A stretch of 44,988 nucleotides of DNA from an uncultured Rhodospirillales bacterium (GCA_903931735.1 CAIZDL010000088.1:1-44988), one strand, 5' to 3'; positions 23,942 to 33,433 are shown, counted from the first letter of the stretch. Made by a program: numbers and translations. The notes: a model not told the origin generated them from the letters alone.

Positions 23942-23980
23942 TTGTGGCAAGGGTTGCACATGCGCCGTTGGTTGTGGCAA
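23942..23980. promoter_or_regulatory. Direct repeat upstream of galU
   Basis: TTGTGGCAA occurs at 23942-23950 and 23972-23980, 30 bp apart (about three helical turns). The outer flanks also offer GTTATTG/CAATAAC in inverted orientation. The pair lies roughly 85-120 bp before the galU start in a 148-bp gap and could be a regulator site for the galU-ugd-phosphohexomutase run. No known consensus is matched. Confidence 0.3.
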
Positions 23981-24062
23981 TAACCCCTTGGGATAAGTCC
24001 CCCCATCGACCATGGCGCCGGTAGCTTCCTGCTCCTTCCCGCTTCATCCTGAAGAGACCTCC

Positions 24063-24935
24063 ATGAGAAAACCTGTACGCAAGGCGGTGTTTCCGGTAGC
24101 TGGGCTCGGAACACGTTTTTTGCCCGCGACCAAAGCAATTCCAAAGGAAATGCTGCCGTTGGTCGACAAGCCCCTGCTTCAGCACGCGGTTGATGAGGCG
24201 CGCGAGGCCGGGATCGAGGAATTTGTTTTCGTCACCGGCGGGGGCAAGCGGGCGATTGAAGACCATTTTGACGCCGATAACGAGTTGAATGGCTTTCTTG
24301 AGGCTCGCGGCAACACCGAGGGGCTGGCTGCGGTTCGGCAGACCGAGATTTCGCCGGGCAAGCTCTTTTACACCCGTCAGCAGCAGCCGTTGGGGCTGGG
24401 CCATGCGGTGTGGTGCGCGCGGGCCGTGATCGGCAATGATCCGTTCGCGATCATTCTGCCCGATGATTATGTGCTGGCGGAAAAGCCATGCCTCAAGCAG
24501 ATGGTTGAGGCCTATCAGGAGGTTGGTGGCAACATCGTTGCGGTGGAGGATGTGCCGCGCGAACAGACCAACCGGTATGGCATTCTCAAGGTCGGTCACG
24601 ATGATGGCCGGCTGGTGGTGGTTGATGGGATGGTTGAAAAGCCAAAATCCGAGGAGGCGCCGTCTACCTTGTCAATCATCGGGCGCTATATTCTTCAGCC
24701 CGAGGTCATGGATATCCTGTCGCTCCGCGAACGCGGTGCGGGCGGTGAGATTCAGTTGACGGACTCTATGGCGAAGTTGATCGGCCGGCAGCCGTTTCAC
24801 GGTTTGCGCTTCGAGGGCATTCGATATGATTGCGGCGGCAAGGTTGGTTTTCTTGAGGCCACCATTGCCCACGCCTTGACTCGGCCCGACATGGCCGACA
24901 AGGTGCGCGAGCTTTTGAAAAAGTATGCGTCCTAA
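24063..24935 (+). CDS. galU: UTP-glucose-1-phosphate uridylyltransferase
   Basis: 290 residues from ATG 24063. GalU makes UDP-glucose from glucose 1-phosphate and UTP. The nucleotidyltransferase signature AVFPVAGLGTRFLPATKAIP followed by KEMLPLVDKPLLQ starts at residue 7. FVFVTGGGKRAIEDHFD, QQQPLGLGHAVWCA and FAIILPDDYVL are typical of GalU. It begins a three-gene run: ugd starts 27 bp downstream and the phosphohexomutase overlaps ugd. Together they convert glucose 6-phosphate to UDP-glucose and UDP-glucuronate for envelope polysaccharides. Confidence 0.96.
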   Translation: MRKPVRKAVFPVAGLGTRFLPATKAIPKEMLPLVDKPLLQHAVDEAREAGIEEFVFVTGGGKRAIEDHFDADNELNGFLEARGNTEGLAAVRQTEISPGKLFYTRQQQPLGLGHAVWCARAVIGNDPFAIILPDDYVLAEKPCLKQMVEAYQEVGGNIVAVEDVPREQTNRYGILKVGHDDGRLVVVDGMVEKPKSEEAPSTLSIIGRYILQPEVMDILSLRERGAGGEIQLTDSMAKLIGRQPFHGLRFEGIRYDCGGKVGFLEATIAHALTRPDMADKVRELLKKYAS

Positions 24936-24962
24936 CCGGGGTCGCTCTGGCAAGGGGGAAAA

Positions 24963-26303
24963 ATGCGCATCGCAGTGATCGGAACCGGGTATGTCGGGCT
25001 GGTGTCTGGCGCTTGTTTTTCCGAATTTGGCGTCACCACCGTGTGCGTCGACAAGGATGCCGAGAAGATCGCGCGCTTGAAAGACGGCAAAATGCCGATC
25101 TATGAGCCCGGGCTGGATGACTTGGTGTTGAAGAATGTCAACGCGGACCGGTTGTCCTTTACCACGAACCTCGCGGGTGCGGTGGCGGGGGCCGATGCGG
25201 TGTTTATCGCCGTTGGCACCCCAACCCGGCCGGAAGATGGGGCGGCCGATTTGCGCTATGTTTATGGCGTCGCCGAGGAATTGGCCCGTGGGCTGGACGG
25301 CTACACCGTGGTGGTGACCAAATCGACGGTGCCGGTGGGCACCGGGCGGGAGGTGGAAGCCATCGTCCGCCGCACCCGGCCCGACGTAGATTTCGATATC
25401 GCCTCCAACCCCGAGTTCTTGCGTGAGGGGTCGGCGATCAACGACTTCATGCGCCCGGACCGGGTGGTGATCGGCGCTGAGTCCGAGCGGGCGCGGGAGA
25501 CCATGCGGCGGCTTTACCGGCCGCTTTACCTGATCGAGACGCCGATTGTCATGACCTCGGTTGAAACAGCGGAGTTGACCAAGTACGCCGCCAACGCTTT
25601 TCTTGCCACCAAGATCACGTTTATTAACGAGATCGCCGACTTGTGCGAGAAGGTCGGCGCCGACGTTCACGATGTTGCGCGCGGCATTGGTCTCGATGGT
25701 CGCATCGGCAAAAAATTTCTCCATCCCGGCCCGGGCTATGGCGGTTCGTGCTTCCCCAAAGACACCATGGCGCTGGTGCAAACCGCGCGCAAGGCCGGGG
25801 CGCCGGCCCGGATCGTCGAGGCGGTCGTCGAAGTGAACGACCGACGCAAGAAGCAGATGGCCGAGCGTATCATCACCGCTTGCGGTGGCTCGGTGGCGGG
25901 CAAAACCATCGGTGTGCTCGGGGTGACCTTCAAGCCAAACACCGACGACATGCGGGATGCCCCGGCGCTGGAAATCGTGCCCGCGCTTCAGGCCGCCGGG
26001 GCGCGAATTCGGGCCTACGACCCGGAAGGTATGGAGGAGGCCCGCAAGCTGTTGACCGGCATCGAGTGGTGTCGGGATGCGTATGACGCGCTGTCTGGCG
26101 CCGATGCCGCCACCGTGCTCACCGAGTGGAACGAGTTCCGCGCCCTCGATTTCGGGCGGATGCGCAAGGCGATGAAGGGGCTGGTGGTTGTCGATTTGCG
26201 CAATGTCTATAACCCCGATGAAGTCGCCGCCGCCGGGTTCCATTATTCGTCGATCGGACGGCCGCGCAAGGGCCATCTGCCGGCGGAGGAGGCCGATCAG
26301 TGA
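24963..26303 (+). CDS. ugd: UDP-glucose 6-dehydrogenase
   Basis: 446 residues. It oxidises UDP-glucose twice with NAD to UDP-glucuronate. The N-terminal NAD-binding motif [17 protein letters not shown] is at residues 3-19, the central dimer helix includes [20 protein letters not shown], and the catalytic cysteine sits in [12 protein letters not shown] (about residue 262). The C-terminal UDP-binding domain has [17 protein letters not shown]. Its stop overlaps the GTG start of the phosphohexomutase gene by 4 bp, so the two are translationally coupled. Confidence 0.96.
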   Translation: MRIAVIGTGYVGLVSGACFSEFGVTTVCVDKDAEKIARLKDGKMPIYEPGLDDLVLKNVNADRLSFTTNLAGAVAGADAVFIAVGTPTRPEDGAADLRYVYGVAEELARGLDGYTVVVTKSTVPVGTGREVEAIVRRTRPDVDFDIASNPEFLREGSAINDFMRPDRVVIGAESERARETMRRLYRPLYLIETPIVMTSVETAELTKYAANAFLATKITFINEIADLCEKVGADVHDVARGIGLDGRIGKKFLHPGPGYGGSCFPKDTMALVQTARKAGAPARIVEAVVEVNDRRKKQMAERIITACGGSVAGKTIGVLGVTFKPNTDDMRDAPALEIVPALQAAGARIRAYDPEGMEEARKLLTGIEWCRDAYDALSGADAATVLTEWNEFRALDFGRMRKAMKGLVVVDLRNVYNPDEVAAAGFHYSSIGRPRKGHLPAEEADQ

Positions 26304-27712
26304 GCGCTTGCCCGCCTGGGGGTGATCATCGTCACCGGTTTCACCCCACCGTTTTGCGTGAGTATGACATTCGCGGCATTGTGGGCGAGACGCTGACCGA
26401 GGCCGATCTTCGTGCCGTCGGGCGGGCTTTTGGCACGGTGGTGGTGCGGGATGGCGGCAGTCTGGTGTGTGTCGGGTATGACGGGCGGCTCAGTTCCCCG
26501 GCGTTGGAAGCGGCTTTGGTCGAGGGGCTGGTCAGTTGCGGCCTTGCGGTCGAGCGGATTGGGCTGGGGCCGACCCCGATGCTCTATTATGCCGCCTGCG
26601 AGCGCGGCGCCGATGGCGGCGTGATGATCACCGGCTCGCACAATCCGCCCAGCTACAACGGCATTAAAATGGTGCTGGGCAAGCGACCATTTTATGGGCA
26701 GGACATTCAGGATTTGGGGCGGATTGCCGGGGCCGGCGATTATGCCACCGGCGTTGGCAGTGCCTTGGATATCGACCTTCGGGCTGTGTATGTCGACCGT
26801 CTGGCGCGCGACTTCGCCGGGGTGAAGCCGCTCAAGGTGGCGTGGGATGCCGGCAACGGGGCGACAGGCGAAATCATGCGTCGTCTGACTGCGCGGTTGC
26901 CGGGGGAGCATTTTTTGCTGTTCGACACCATCGACGGTAGCTTTCCCAACCATCACCCCGACCCGACGGTGCCGGAAAATCTGGTGGATTTACAGCGGGT
27001 GGTGGCCGAACAGGGCTGTGATTTCGGGGTTGGATTCGATGGCGACGGCGACCGTATCGGCGCGATTGACCACCTTGGCCGGATTGTTTGGGGCGACCAA
27101 TTGCTGGCGCTTTATGCGGCTGAGGTGCTCACGCGCTACCCGGGCGGCACCATCATCGCCGATGTGAAATCCAGCGAGACCCTGTTCGACGAGGTGGCCC
27201 GCTTGGGGGGGCGGCCATTGATGTGGAAGACCGGGCACTCGCTGCTGAAGGCTAAAATGGCCGAAACCGGCTCGCCTTTGGCGGGTGAGATGAGTGGCCA
27301 TATCTTTTTCGCCGACCGGTGGTATGGCTTCGACGACGCTCTTTATTGCGCTCTGCGTTTGCTATCGTTGGTTTCGGATGCGGGGGTGTCGCTCGCGACG
27401 CTGCGGGATCGTCTGCCTGCGGTGATCAACACGCCGGAAATTCGCTTTCAGGTCAGCGAGGAGCGAAAGTTTGCCGTGGTCGGCGAGGTTCGGGCGCGGC
27501 TGGATGCCGAGGGCGCCAACGTTACCGATATCGATGGTGTTCGGGTTAAAACGGCCGATGGCTGGTGGTTGCTGCGCGCTTCCAACACCCAGGATGTTTT
27601 GGTGGCCCGCGCCGAAGCGGCGAACCAAGAGGGGCTGGATCGGCTGCTGGATTTGTTACTGGGCCAGCTTCGCCAAAGCGGCATCGATGCGCCGTGCGGG
27701 ATGGCTAACTGA
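26300..27712 (+). CDS. Phosphomannomutase/phosphoglucomutase
   Basis: 470 residues from GTG 26300. It is an alpha-D-phosphohexomutase of the AlgC/ManB type, interconverting hexose 1- and 6-phosphates. It opens [21 protein letters not shown]. The phosphoserine loop is [12 protein letters not shown] (about residue 110), the metal loop FDGDGDRIG (about 246-254), the sugar-binding loop GEMSGHIFF and the C-terminal phosphate loop LLRASNTQD. It supplies glucose 1-phosphate to GalU, mannose 1-phosphate to other pathways, or both. It is coupled to ugd; its last 8 bp overlap the end of the convergent STAS gene. Confidence 0.94.
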   Translation: MSACPPGGDHRHRFHPTVLREYDIRGIVGETLTEADLRAVGRAFGTVVVRDGGSLVCVGYDGRLSSPALEAALVEGLVSCGLAVERIGLGPTPMLYYAACERGADGGVMITGSHNPPSYNGIKMVLGKRPFYGQDIQDLGRIAGAGDYATGVGSALDIDLRAVYVDRLARDFAGVKPLKVAWDAGNGATGEIMRRLTARLPGEHFLLFDTIDGSFPNHHPDPTVPENLVDLQRVVAEQGCDFGVGFDGDGDRIGAIDHLGRIVWGDQLLALYAAEVLTRYPGGTIIADVKSSETLFDEVARLGGRPLMWKTGHSLLKAKMAETGSPLAGEMSGHIFFADRWYGFDDALYCALRLLSLVSDAGVSLATLRDRLPAVINTPEIRFQVSEERKFAVVGEVRARLDAEGANVTDIDGVRVKTADGWWLLRASNTQDVLVARAEAANQEGLDRLLDLLLGQLRQSGIDAPCGMAN

Positions 27713-28010
27713 TCTTCATTATTTGGCTGGTGTGGATGCGCTCGCCAAGCTCCTTGAATTGGGCCGAGGCATGGCGGATGCGAAACTCGCCACCATTTTT
27801 GGTGGTGACCTCCTGAGCCACGATCAGCATTCCAAAGCCCGATGCATCGATGTATGTCAGGTGACCAACATCGAGTATGACATGGCGGTCTCCGCCATGG
27901 GCGATTTCGGTAATAATTTTGGCAAAGGTCGCATGGTCGGGGTGGGACAGGCTCCCGCTGAGATAGAGGACGGTAAACGCCTTGGTGGTGGTGATTTTGT
28001 AGTCAACCAT
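27705..28010 (-). CDS. STAS-domain protein (anti-sigma factor antagonist type)
   Basis: 101 residues, a single STAS domain. The strand-helix [20 protein letters not shown] contains DASG, where the Ser is the phosphorylation site of SpoIIAA/RsbV-type antagonists. Such proteins bind or release an anti-sigma kinase, switching a stress sigma factor. No kinase or phosphatase partner is adjacent. It shares the strand with the large mechanosensitive channel gene but lies downstream of it, with a 53-bp gap, so a common transcript is possible. Its end overlaps the phosphohexomutase end by 8 bp. Confidence 0.85.
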   Translation of the reverse strand: MVDYKITTTKAFTVLYLSGSLSHPDHATFAKIITEIAHGGDRHVILDVGHLTYIDASGFGMLIVAQEVTTKNGGEFRIRHASAQFKELGERIHTSQIMKIS

Positions 28011-28063
28011 GCGTCGGTCTTTATGGTTAGCAAACGGTTGGGGGGTAACGAACGCGGGGGGCG

Positions 28064-30598
28064 TTAGGGCGCAGGTGGCAACTTGGCGCTGGGCATTTCG
28101 ATCCCGGCCTCGCGGAACGCTTTGAGGATGGCGAAGCGCAGGTCGGTGGCGATGGCGTGGTAGGTGTTGACCTCGGCGACGAAACAGCGCAGCTCCAGGG
28201 CCAGATAGCCGGGAGCGAAGGCGCGGAATTCGACTCGGGGCGGTGGCTGGAGCGTGACGCGGGGAACAGCGTGGGCGCAGGCGATCAAAAGCTCCCGCAC
28301 CCGGTCGAGGTCGGCCTCATAGGCGACACCGACGGGTATGTCGATGCGGCCCACCTTGTCTTTGTAGGTCCAGTTCTTGACCGCTTTGGAGATCAGCTCG
28401 GAATTGGGGATGATCACCGACGCGAACTGGAAGGTTTGAACCTCGGTCGCGCGCACTGAAATGCGTTTGACCACGCCTTCAAAGTCGCCGATCACGATCC
28501 AGTCGCCAACCTTGATCGGCCGCTCGACCAGCAGGATTAACCCCGCGACGAAGTTGGAGACGATGGCCTGGAGGCCAAAGCCGATGCCAACGGAAAGGGC
28601 GCCCGCGATCAGCGCCAAGTTGGAAAGGCTGAGCCCCAGGGCGCCAACCCCGGTGATGATTGCCGCGAGCGCCCCGACATACCCAATTCCGGTGCGGATC
28701 GAATGGCGTACGCCTCGGTCCACCGGCAAATGCTCCAGCACCCGGTCGTCGAGCGTACGCTGGAAAAAGCGGGTGGCCGCCATGATGCCAACCACCAGCA
28801 GGGCTGCGGTGGCGATGTCGGCCGGCGAAAGGGTCACGTCGCCAATCTTGACCCCGCGCATGATCAGGTTCGCCAGCGCGACCAGCTCGGTCCAGGCGAT
28901 GCCGCTGATTGGGAGCAGCAGCGTGAGACCAACCACCACCAGTGTCAGGTCGACCAGCCCCGCCGCGACCCACAGAAAAATCTTTATGTCCTGTTCGGTG
29001 GGCAGCAGCGTCCGCCGCACCCGTGCCAGCCCGCCGACGGGGTAGGTGGCCATGAGCGTTACCAGCTCATGGCCGATGCCCCGCAGCAGCAGCAGCAGGC
29101 CCGCGATTGCCACCGTTGCCAGCATCATTTCGGCGATGTAAAGCCCAAGATTGTGGAAGCGCAACAGCGCCAGCGCCGCCACGGCCACCGCCAGTAGCCC
29201 GGTCAAGATTCGCAGGCGTGGAGCAAGGAAAGGCCGGGGCTCGACCCCAGACTCGGCCCCGCCCCCGCCCTCGCCGCCGTTATCGTTCGAGTTTTCACCA
29301 CGGCTTGCGGCAGCCTCGGCCCGGCAGGCCCAGACCCGGTTGGGGAGCAGCACGGCCAGCAGCACCAGGGCGCCTAACAGTTTGGCGCCTGTGCTGGTTA
29401 CGGCGTGAAGCTCCGGCGCCACCAGGGCGGTTTCGAGAAAGGCAAGAGTGGCCTCGGAGATCGCGAGTGCCCCCGCACAGAATAGCAACCGTCGCGCGAG
29501 GCTCCGCGCCGCGCCGTCGTCGATGCTGAGCAGGCGCCAAGCGGGGCGCTTTGGGGCCAGCAGCGCCCACCCAAGATTGGCGGTGATGAAAAAGAACACC
29601 AGCCCGCCGGCCACCGATTGGGTGATCGCCCGGAGCGCTCCCGCCTCATAAATCGGGCTGAGCGCGCTGAACAATACATAAGCAGCGGCGGCGACGAGCA
29701 GGGACGGGGTGAGTGCGCCGCCCAGCGCCTCCACCGCCGCCGCCGATGCGCGCTGGCGAAACGTGGGGGCGGAAATATCCAGGCGTTGCCCGAAGCGGCG
29801 GACCACATTGCGCCGCGCGAGCCAGCCGGTAAGCAGCGCCAGCACCGAAAGCGCGCCAAGCGGGATGGCCTGGTCGCGGCCGGGCACGCCGGCCTTGGCG
29901 GCGGCGCTGAGCCCATCGGCCACCCGGTCGCGCACGAACTGGGTTTGAACCGGTAATTGGGCGAAGGTTTCTGGCGCTATGGGCGAAACGCCGCGCAAGA
30001 ACAGGGTGTTGGCAAACTGGGTAATCCGGCGGTCGTTGGCGGTGCGCAGCAGAATATCGGCTCGGATCGCGACCAGATCGGCTTGACGCATTCGGCCATC
30101 GATGCGAACGACCAGCGCGTCGAGGCGCTCACGCTCGGCGGCAACGGCGGGGGATTCGGCGGGGCCATCGTCGGCCGGGGCCTTGCCCAGCGCTTCCAGC
30201 AGATGTTGCGTGGTGCTGACCATCTCGGCCGCCTCCGCGCTGGCTTTGTGGGCTTGGTTGAACGCAAGCCCAAGCGCGGTGTGCAACGCCTCGTAATCGG
30301 CCTCAGAGAGGTTGGTGCGCAGCAGCGACGAGGCGGCCTTATCGAGCACCCGGCGCCACGAGCTGACCTGTGCCGCGTAGCTCTCCTCGCTTAGCTCCTG
30401 AGCCTGGGCCGGCGGCGGGGCAGCGATCACCGAAAACACGAGCCAACACGCAAGCGCCAGTGCTTGAAGCGGCCGGAAGCGGGGCCTAGCGGGGCAGTTG
30501 TTGCTGGGTGGTGGTGGTGAGGGGCACTGTGGGCGGCGGGCTCCGTTCAAACAGGGGAGAGCGCTCTTTTGGTCCCAATACCATGTCGATGCCCGCAT
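28064..30598 (-). CDS. Large MscS-family mechanosensitive channel (DUF3772 type)
   Basis: 844 residues at maximum. After a secretion signal (QALALACWLVFSVIAAPPPA, unusually preceded by about 45 residues) comes a periplasmic helical domain of the DUF3772 type (about 70-225), many membrane helices (about 245-640), then the MscS pore helix and beta domain. The pore region reads LIAGALSVGIGFGLQAIVSN followed by FVAGLILLVERPIKVGDW (about 655-705). It opens under membrane tension to release solutes in hypo-osmotic shock, as KefA/MscK homologues do. The only in-frame ATG near the front, 30598, overlaps the upstream GNAT gene by 113 bp. No other ATG/GTG precedes the signal peptide, so the true start is unresolved. 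Confidence 0.87.
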   Translation of the reverse strand: MRASTWYWDQKSALPCLNGARRPQCPSPPPPSNNCPARPRFRPLQALALACWLVFSVIAAPPPAQAQELSEESYAAQVSSWRRVLDKAASSLLRTNLSEADYEALHTALGLAFNQAHKASAEAAEMVSTTQHLLEALGKAPADDGPAESPAVAAERERLDALVVRIDGRMRQADLVAIRADILLRTANDRRITQFANTLFLRGVSPIAPETFAQLPVQTQFVRDRVADGLSAAAKAGVPGRDQAIPLGALSVLALLTGWLARRNVVRRFGQRLDISAPTFRQRASAAAVEALGGALTPSLLVAAAAYVLFSALSPIYEAGALRAITQSVAGGLVFFFITANLGWALLAPKRPAWRLLSIDDGAARSLARRLLFCAGALAISEATLAFLETALVAPELHAVTSTGAKLLGALVLLAVLLPNRVWACRAEAAASRGENSNDNGGEGGGGAESGVEPRPFLAPRLRILTGLLAVAVAALALLRFHNLGLYIAEMMLATVAIAGLLLLLRGIGHELVTLMATYPVGGLARVRRTLLPTEQDIKIFLWVAAGLVDLTLVVVGLTLLLPISGIAWTELVALANLIMRGVKIGDVTLSPADIATAALLVVGIMAATRFFQRTLDDRVLEHLPVDRGVRHSIRTGIGYVGALAAIITGVGALGLSLSNLALIAGALSVGIGFGLQAIVSNFVAGLILLVERPIKVGDWIVIGDFEGVVKRISVRATEVQTFQFASVIIPNSELISKAVKNWTYKDKVGRIDIPVGVAYEADLDRVRELLIACAHAVPRVTLQPPPRVEFRAFAPGYLALELRCFVAEVNTYHAIATDLRFAILKAFREAGIEMPSAKLPPAP

Positions 30599-31121
30599 TC
30601 ATCCACCCCAGATACCCGTCGACCAATTCGGCCAGCAGGCTGGAAATGTCGCCGTAAGGGACATCGATCGTCAAGAAAACATCGCCCAGATGGGCCTTGA
30701 AATTAGCCCGATATCGGAGCGCCAGCTTTTGCATCCGCCTATTGCCGAGCAGGCAAACGATGTGCGCCTTACTCACGGCACGGTTGCGCAAGGTGAGGAG
30801 CGCCCGGACCATGAGGCTGGTGCCGACCCGGCTATTTTGAAAATCCTTTTCGACGCTGAAGGCTAACTCGGCCTGATCGGGCAAAGGCCGCAGATCGTAG
30901 CGAATTTCCGCCGCCCCGCGCAGGACGCCATCATGGAAAAATCCAATAATTTTGGATGTGCGCCAATCGATATTTTGGCAGTAACGGCCAATAACCTCAT
31001 CGCTGGTTATAGCGGAAAAACGGGCGTAGCTGGATTCGCTGTCCAGGCGCAGCAGGTGCTCCTGATAGCGGGGCCCTTCTGTATTGAGTAGCTGGCGATA
31101 CGTGCCCATAACACCCATCAT
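30486..31121 (-). CDS. GNAT-like acetyltransferase
   Basis: 211 residues; ATGs at 31121, 31118 and 31109 are all possible. The acetyl-CoA fold is recognisable in LRGAAEIRYDLRPLPDQAEL, then FQNSRVGTSLMVRALLTLRN (V-x-x-x-L binding helix) and the AHIVCLLGNRRMQKLALRY strand-helix. A C-terminal Pro/Thr-rich tail (SPPPTVPLTTTTQQQLPR) is atypical and coincides with the overlap into the MscS-type gene. The substrate is unknown. It is probably in an operon with the channel gene, given the overlap. Similar stand-alone proteins occur in magnetospirilla and relatives, as far as I recall. Confidence 0.72.
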   Translation of the reverse strand: MMGVMGTYRQLLNTEGPRYQEHLLRLDSESSYARFSAITSDEVIGRYCQNIDWRTSKIIGFFHDGVLRGAAEIRYDLRPLPDQAELAFSVEKDFQNSRVGTSLMVRALLTLRNRAVSKAHIVCLLGNRRMQKLALRYRANFKAHLGDVFLTIDVPYGDISSLLAELVDGYLGWMNAGIDMVLGPKERSPLFERSPPPTVPLTTTTQQQLPR

Positions 31122-31471
31122 CCCGTAGAAACGTTGATAAGCAGATATGCGCTGTTGCGCTCAACGTCAATATTGCATTGCGGCAACTGTTGGATAGGCA
31201 AAGTTTTGTTCTGCACGGCTTTCGCCCCGACCTGTGATATGAAAGCCTCAATGGAGGCATGGCGGAGAGCCCCTTCAGGGGGGAGGGGGCTGAGTTCAGC
31301 GAAGGCTATGTTGCGCTGCACAAATTTAGGCTCAGTGGCGGCGACTAGAGGCCGCACATTATATCGTTGGGGATGATTGACAATGGGACGGGGCATGGCG
31401 AAGATCAAGCCGCAAACGCCGGGGAAAAACACTGGCGGTGTGGGAGAAACGCCATAGGTGGCGCAGCAGGT
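31122..31471. other. Gene-free stretch between the GNAT gene and the small gene at 31472
   Basis: This 350-bp region between divergent genes holds an 80-codon frame (31134-31376, plus) whose residues look like chance reading and match nothing I know. It probably contains the promoters for both flanking genes, but no pair of hexamers stood out. There is no hairpin or repeat of note. Confidence 0.35.
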
Positions 31472-31684
31472 ATGGGCAACGGAATGGCCGCAACGCAGGC
31501 GTTCGCTATCGAGGTTCGGGGCAAGTCTGCCGGAATTGTTGTGGCTGAGCCGGGCGGCTTTGTGTTTTTCGCGGCCGATGGTGATTTCCGGGCCCTCGAT
31601 CGCCGGGTGTTCAAGCATGTTGGACAGGCCGAGCATGCAGCGACCCTGCTCGCCGATAACCATGGCAAGCGCTTGCGGCGTTAG
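31472..31684 (+). CDS. Small protein of unknown function
   Basis: About 70 residues from ATG 31472 (ATG 31484 also possible; the frame is open from 31367). The part AFAIEVRGKSAGIVVAEPGG followed by FVFFAADGDFRAL looks like a compact beta fold, and the C-terminal half is helical (FKHVGQAEHAATLL). Short alphaproteobacterial proteins with this layout exist as conserved hypotheticals, as far as I recall. No cysteine, signal or membrane segment is present. Its stop codon TAG is the second to fourth base of the 53-bp repeat copy at 31681-31733. Confidence 0.55.
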   Translation: MGNGMAATQAFAIEVRGKSAGIVVAEPGGFVFFAADGDFRALDRRVFKHVGQAEHAATLLADNHGKRLRR

Positions 31685-31733
31685 AGCGGGTCGCGAAGAG
31701 GTGGGCTCACCCCGTAGCGTTGATCCGTTCTAA
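31681..31733. repeat. 53-bp dispersed repeat, copy 2
   Basis: It opens TTAGAGCGGGTCGCGAAG and closes CCGTTCTAA, with 41 of 53 positions identical to the copy at 1198-1250. The termini are imperfect inverted repeats. As in copy 1, the element begins one base before the TAG stop of the upstream plus-strand gene and therefore supplies that stop. The minus-strand gene at 31755 ends 21 bp beyond, so the repeat sits between convergent genes. Confidence 0.65.
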
Positions 31734-31754
31734 AAACAAAGGCGAGAGGTCGGT

Positions 31755-32228
31755 TCAGCTTGCGCTGGGCGCTTCGATGGCCAGGGGCTTGGGCTCGGGC
31801 CGCCCTTTCCAGGATTTCCAGCCGGCATCGATCCAGCGCACGAAGTTTCGTGCCATTGAGGCGACAGCGCCACCCAACCCGCCATAGATGCAGCCGAATC
31901 CGGCGCGCATGATCATGGTGCCAAAGCCGCCAGCCCAAACCCCGGCCGCAACCCAGGCCGATGTTGGTGGCAGCACCAGCGACACGGTGCCAACGGCAAA
32001 CCCGGCCATGCAGCCAAGGAGCACCAGCCCCCGGTCAACCCCCGCCCGGTCACCTCCTGATTGCGATTTTGCGGCGCTGGATGACGCTGGCTCGGCGCCG
32101 TAAGCGGCGGGTGGGGCGGTTAGGGGCCCCAGCGCCAAGCCCGCAGCCATCCACATCACCAGCGCGATGCGACGAACGCGGGCGGTGCTGGGAGGGTCGG
32201 GGGCGGGGCGTGGTGCGGGGCTTGGCAT
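31755..32228 (-). CDS. Small membrane protein of unknown function
   Basis: 157 residues from ATG 32228. An N-terminal signal-like segment follows a Pro-rich start (LVMWMAAGLALGPLTAPPAA then YGAEP). Two Gly/Ala-rich hydrophobic stretches (GLVLLGCMAGFAVGTVSLVL; GGFGTMIMRAGFGCIYGGLG) should cross the membrane. The C-terminal tail (FVRWIDAGWKSWKGRPEPKP) is basic and probably cytoplasmic. I recognise no family. It starts 11 bp after the stop of the TMEM43-family gene and is almost certainly co-transcribed with it, which suggests a membrane partner of that protein. Confidence 0.68.
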   Translation of the reverse strand: MPSPAPRPAPDPPSTARVRRIALVMWMAAGLALGPLTAPPAAYGAEPASSSAAKSQSGGDRAGVDRGLVLLGCMAGFAVGTVSLVLPPTSAWVAAGVWAGGFGTMIMRAGFGCIYGGLGGAVASMARNFVRWIDAGWKSWKGRPEPKPLAIEAPSAS

Positions 32229-32239
32229 GGGAGGGGGCT

Positions 32240-33433
32240 CTAGGCACGCCGGAGGTAGAAGAAGCCGCCGCCGATCAGGAGCGCCAGCACAATCATCATG
32301 ATCGAATAGAGCGGGTGGACCATCAGCCACGCGATGGCGATGGTGAGCATTCCCACGATCAGGGCGAGCAAAAAGCTGGCGGCGGCGGTCACCCCTTCGG
32401 CCAGGGTTCCAAGGACCGGCACAATGCTGACCAGTGCCGAAAGCGGCCCCAAAAGCAGCATGAAGCCGATCCACATCAGCAAAACGCCGCCCAGGCGCAT
32501 GAGCCAGGTGAGCAGCGACTCGCGCGCCGCCTGATCATCGAGCAGCGATTCGGCGCTGTGTTCGCCCACTCCGGCCAACTGGATGGTGTAGCCCCGCGCG
32601 ACCGGATAATCGGTGAAGCCTTCACCACTTTGTTTGGCGACGATGGTGAGTGTTTTGCCGGCCGGAACGCCGACATAGGACACGCGCACGTCGCCCACCG
32701 CCGGGTCGCGCGGATTATCGCCGCGATAGAGGCCGCCATCGGCGCCGGTGCGATACCCGGGCGGCGTGCGTTCCGGCCGGATATGCTGGAATCCGTCGGG
32801 CATCCAGCTATCGCCAAACTCGAAAGCGGTCGAGTCGCCGTCGTGCAGCAGGGTGGTGCGGGTGAGCGCGGCCAAGGTGGTCGGCCCGAGCCGGAAGGCG
32901 CCGAGTTTGGCGTCGTCCGCCGGAATCAGCGCCGAAGTGAGCAGCATCGGCGGGTTGGTGTGGCCCTTCGGGATCTTGAAATAGCGCGAATCCTGGCCCG
33001 ACGAACTCCAGACCTTTTCGTAATCGTAGGAGGTGGTAACGGTTTGGCTGCCTCCCCAATTGTCTTTTGTCCTCTGGCTCTTTTTCTCGCGCCACTGGTA
33101 CATTTCAACCAAGCGCTCAACCAGCAAAAAGCTGGGGAGGGTTGCTCCCATGGCGTTATCGGTGACCCCGGACGCCGTGGCGGTGCCAATGACGTGGACC
33201 AGTTTGCCTTCGTTGCCGGGTGATAGCGGGGCGGGCGGCACGGTAACCACGCGGGCGATCGCGATATCGATGGCCTGCTGAGTCTCGACGTTGCGCCCCT
33301 CGTTCCACCACAGCAGCGAGATCGGGAAGAAGATCAGCAAGATGCCAATCGGGATTCCGATCAGCGAGCCGCCGACCCGCTCAAAAAAGCCGATTTCCTG
33401 GGTTTGGGTATAGCTGGTCGGATCATAGGTCAA
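32240..33433 (-). CDS. TMEM43-family (LUMA, DUF1625) membrane protein
   Basis: 397 residues. An N-terminal membrane helix (GGSLIGIPIGILLIFFPISL followed by LWWNEGR) precedes a large extra-cytoplasmic domain (about 45-290), and three or four closely spaced C-terminal helices follow (about 300-395). WWNEGRNVET and the C-terminal GFMLLLGPLSALVSIVPVLG are the hallmark segments of the TMEM43/LUMA family, known from human nuclear-envelope and ER membrane protein TMEM43 and present in scattered bacteria. The bacterial function is unknown. The tandem small membrane gene downstream is the obvious candidate partner. Confidence 0.88.
   Translation of the reverse strand: MTYDPTSYTQTQEIGFFERVGGSLIGIPIGILLIFFPISLLWWNEGRNVETQQAIDIAIARVVTVPPAPLSPGNEGKLVHVIGTATASGVTDNAMGATLPSFLLVERLVEMYQWREKKSQRTKDNWGGSQTVTTSYDYEKVWSSSGQDSRYFKIPKGHTNPPMLLTSALIPADDAKLGAFRLGPTTLAALTRTTLLHDGDSTAFEFGDSWMPDGFQHIRPERTPPGYRTGADGGLYRGDNPRDPAVGDVRVSYVGVPAGKTLTIVAKQSGEGFTDYPVARGYTIQLAGVGEHSAESLLDDQAARESLLTWLMRLGGVLLMWIGFMLLLGPLSALVSIVPVLGTLAEGVTAAASFLLALIVGMLTIAIAWLMVHPLYSIMMIVLALLIGGGFFYLRRA

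Noticed and set aside
23942-23957. Sigma-54-like TGGCA ... TTGCA sequence upstream of galU
   Set aside because: The GG-to-GC distance is 10 bp instead of the required 12 counted the same way, so it does not fit a -24/-12 promoter.
31134-31376. 80-codon plus-strand frame between the GNAT gene and the small gene
   Set aside because: No motif, no convincing ribosome-binding site; residues look like reading through non-coding DNA.
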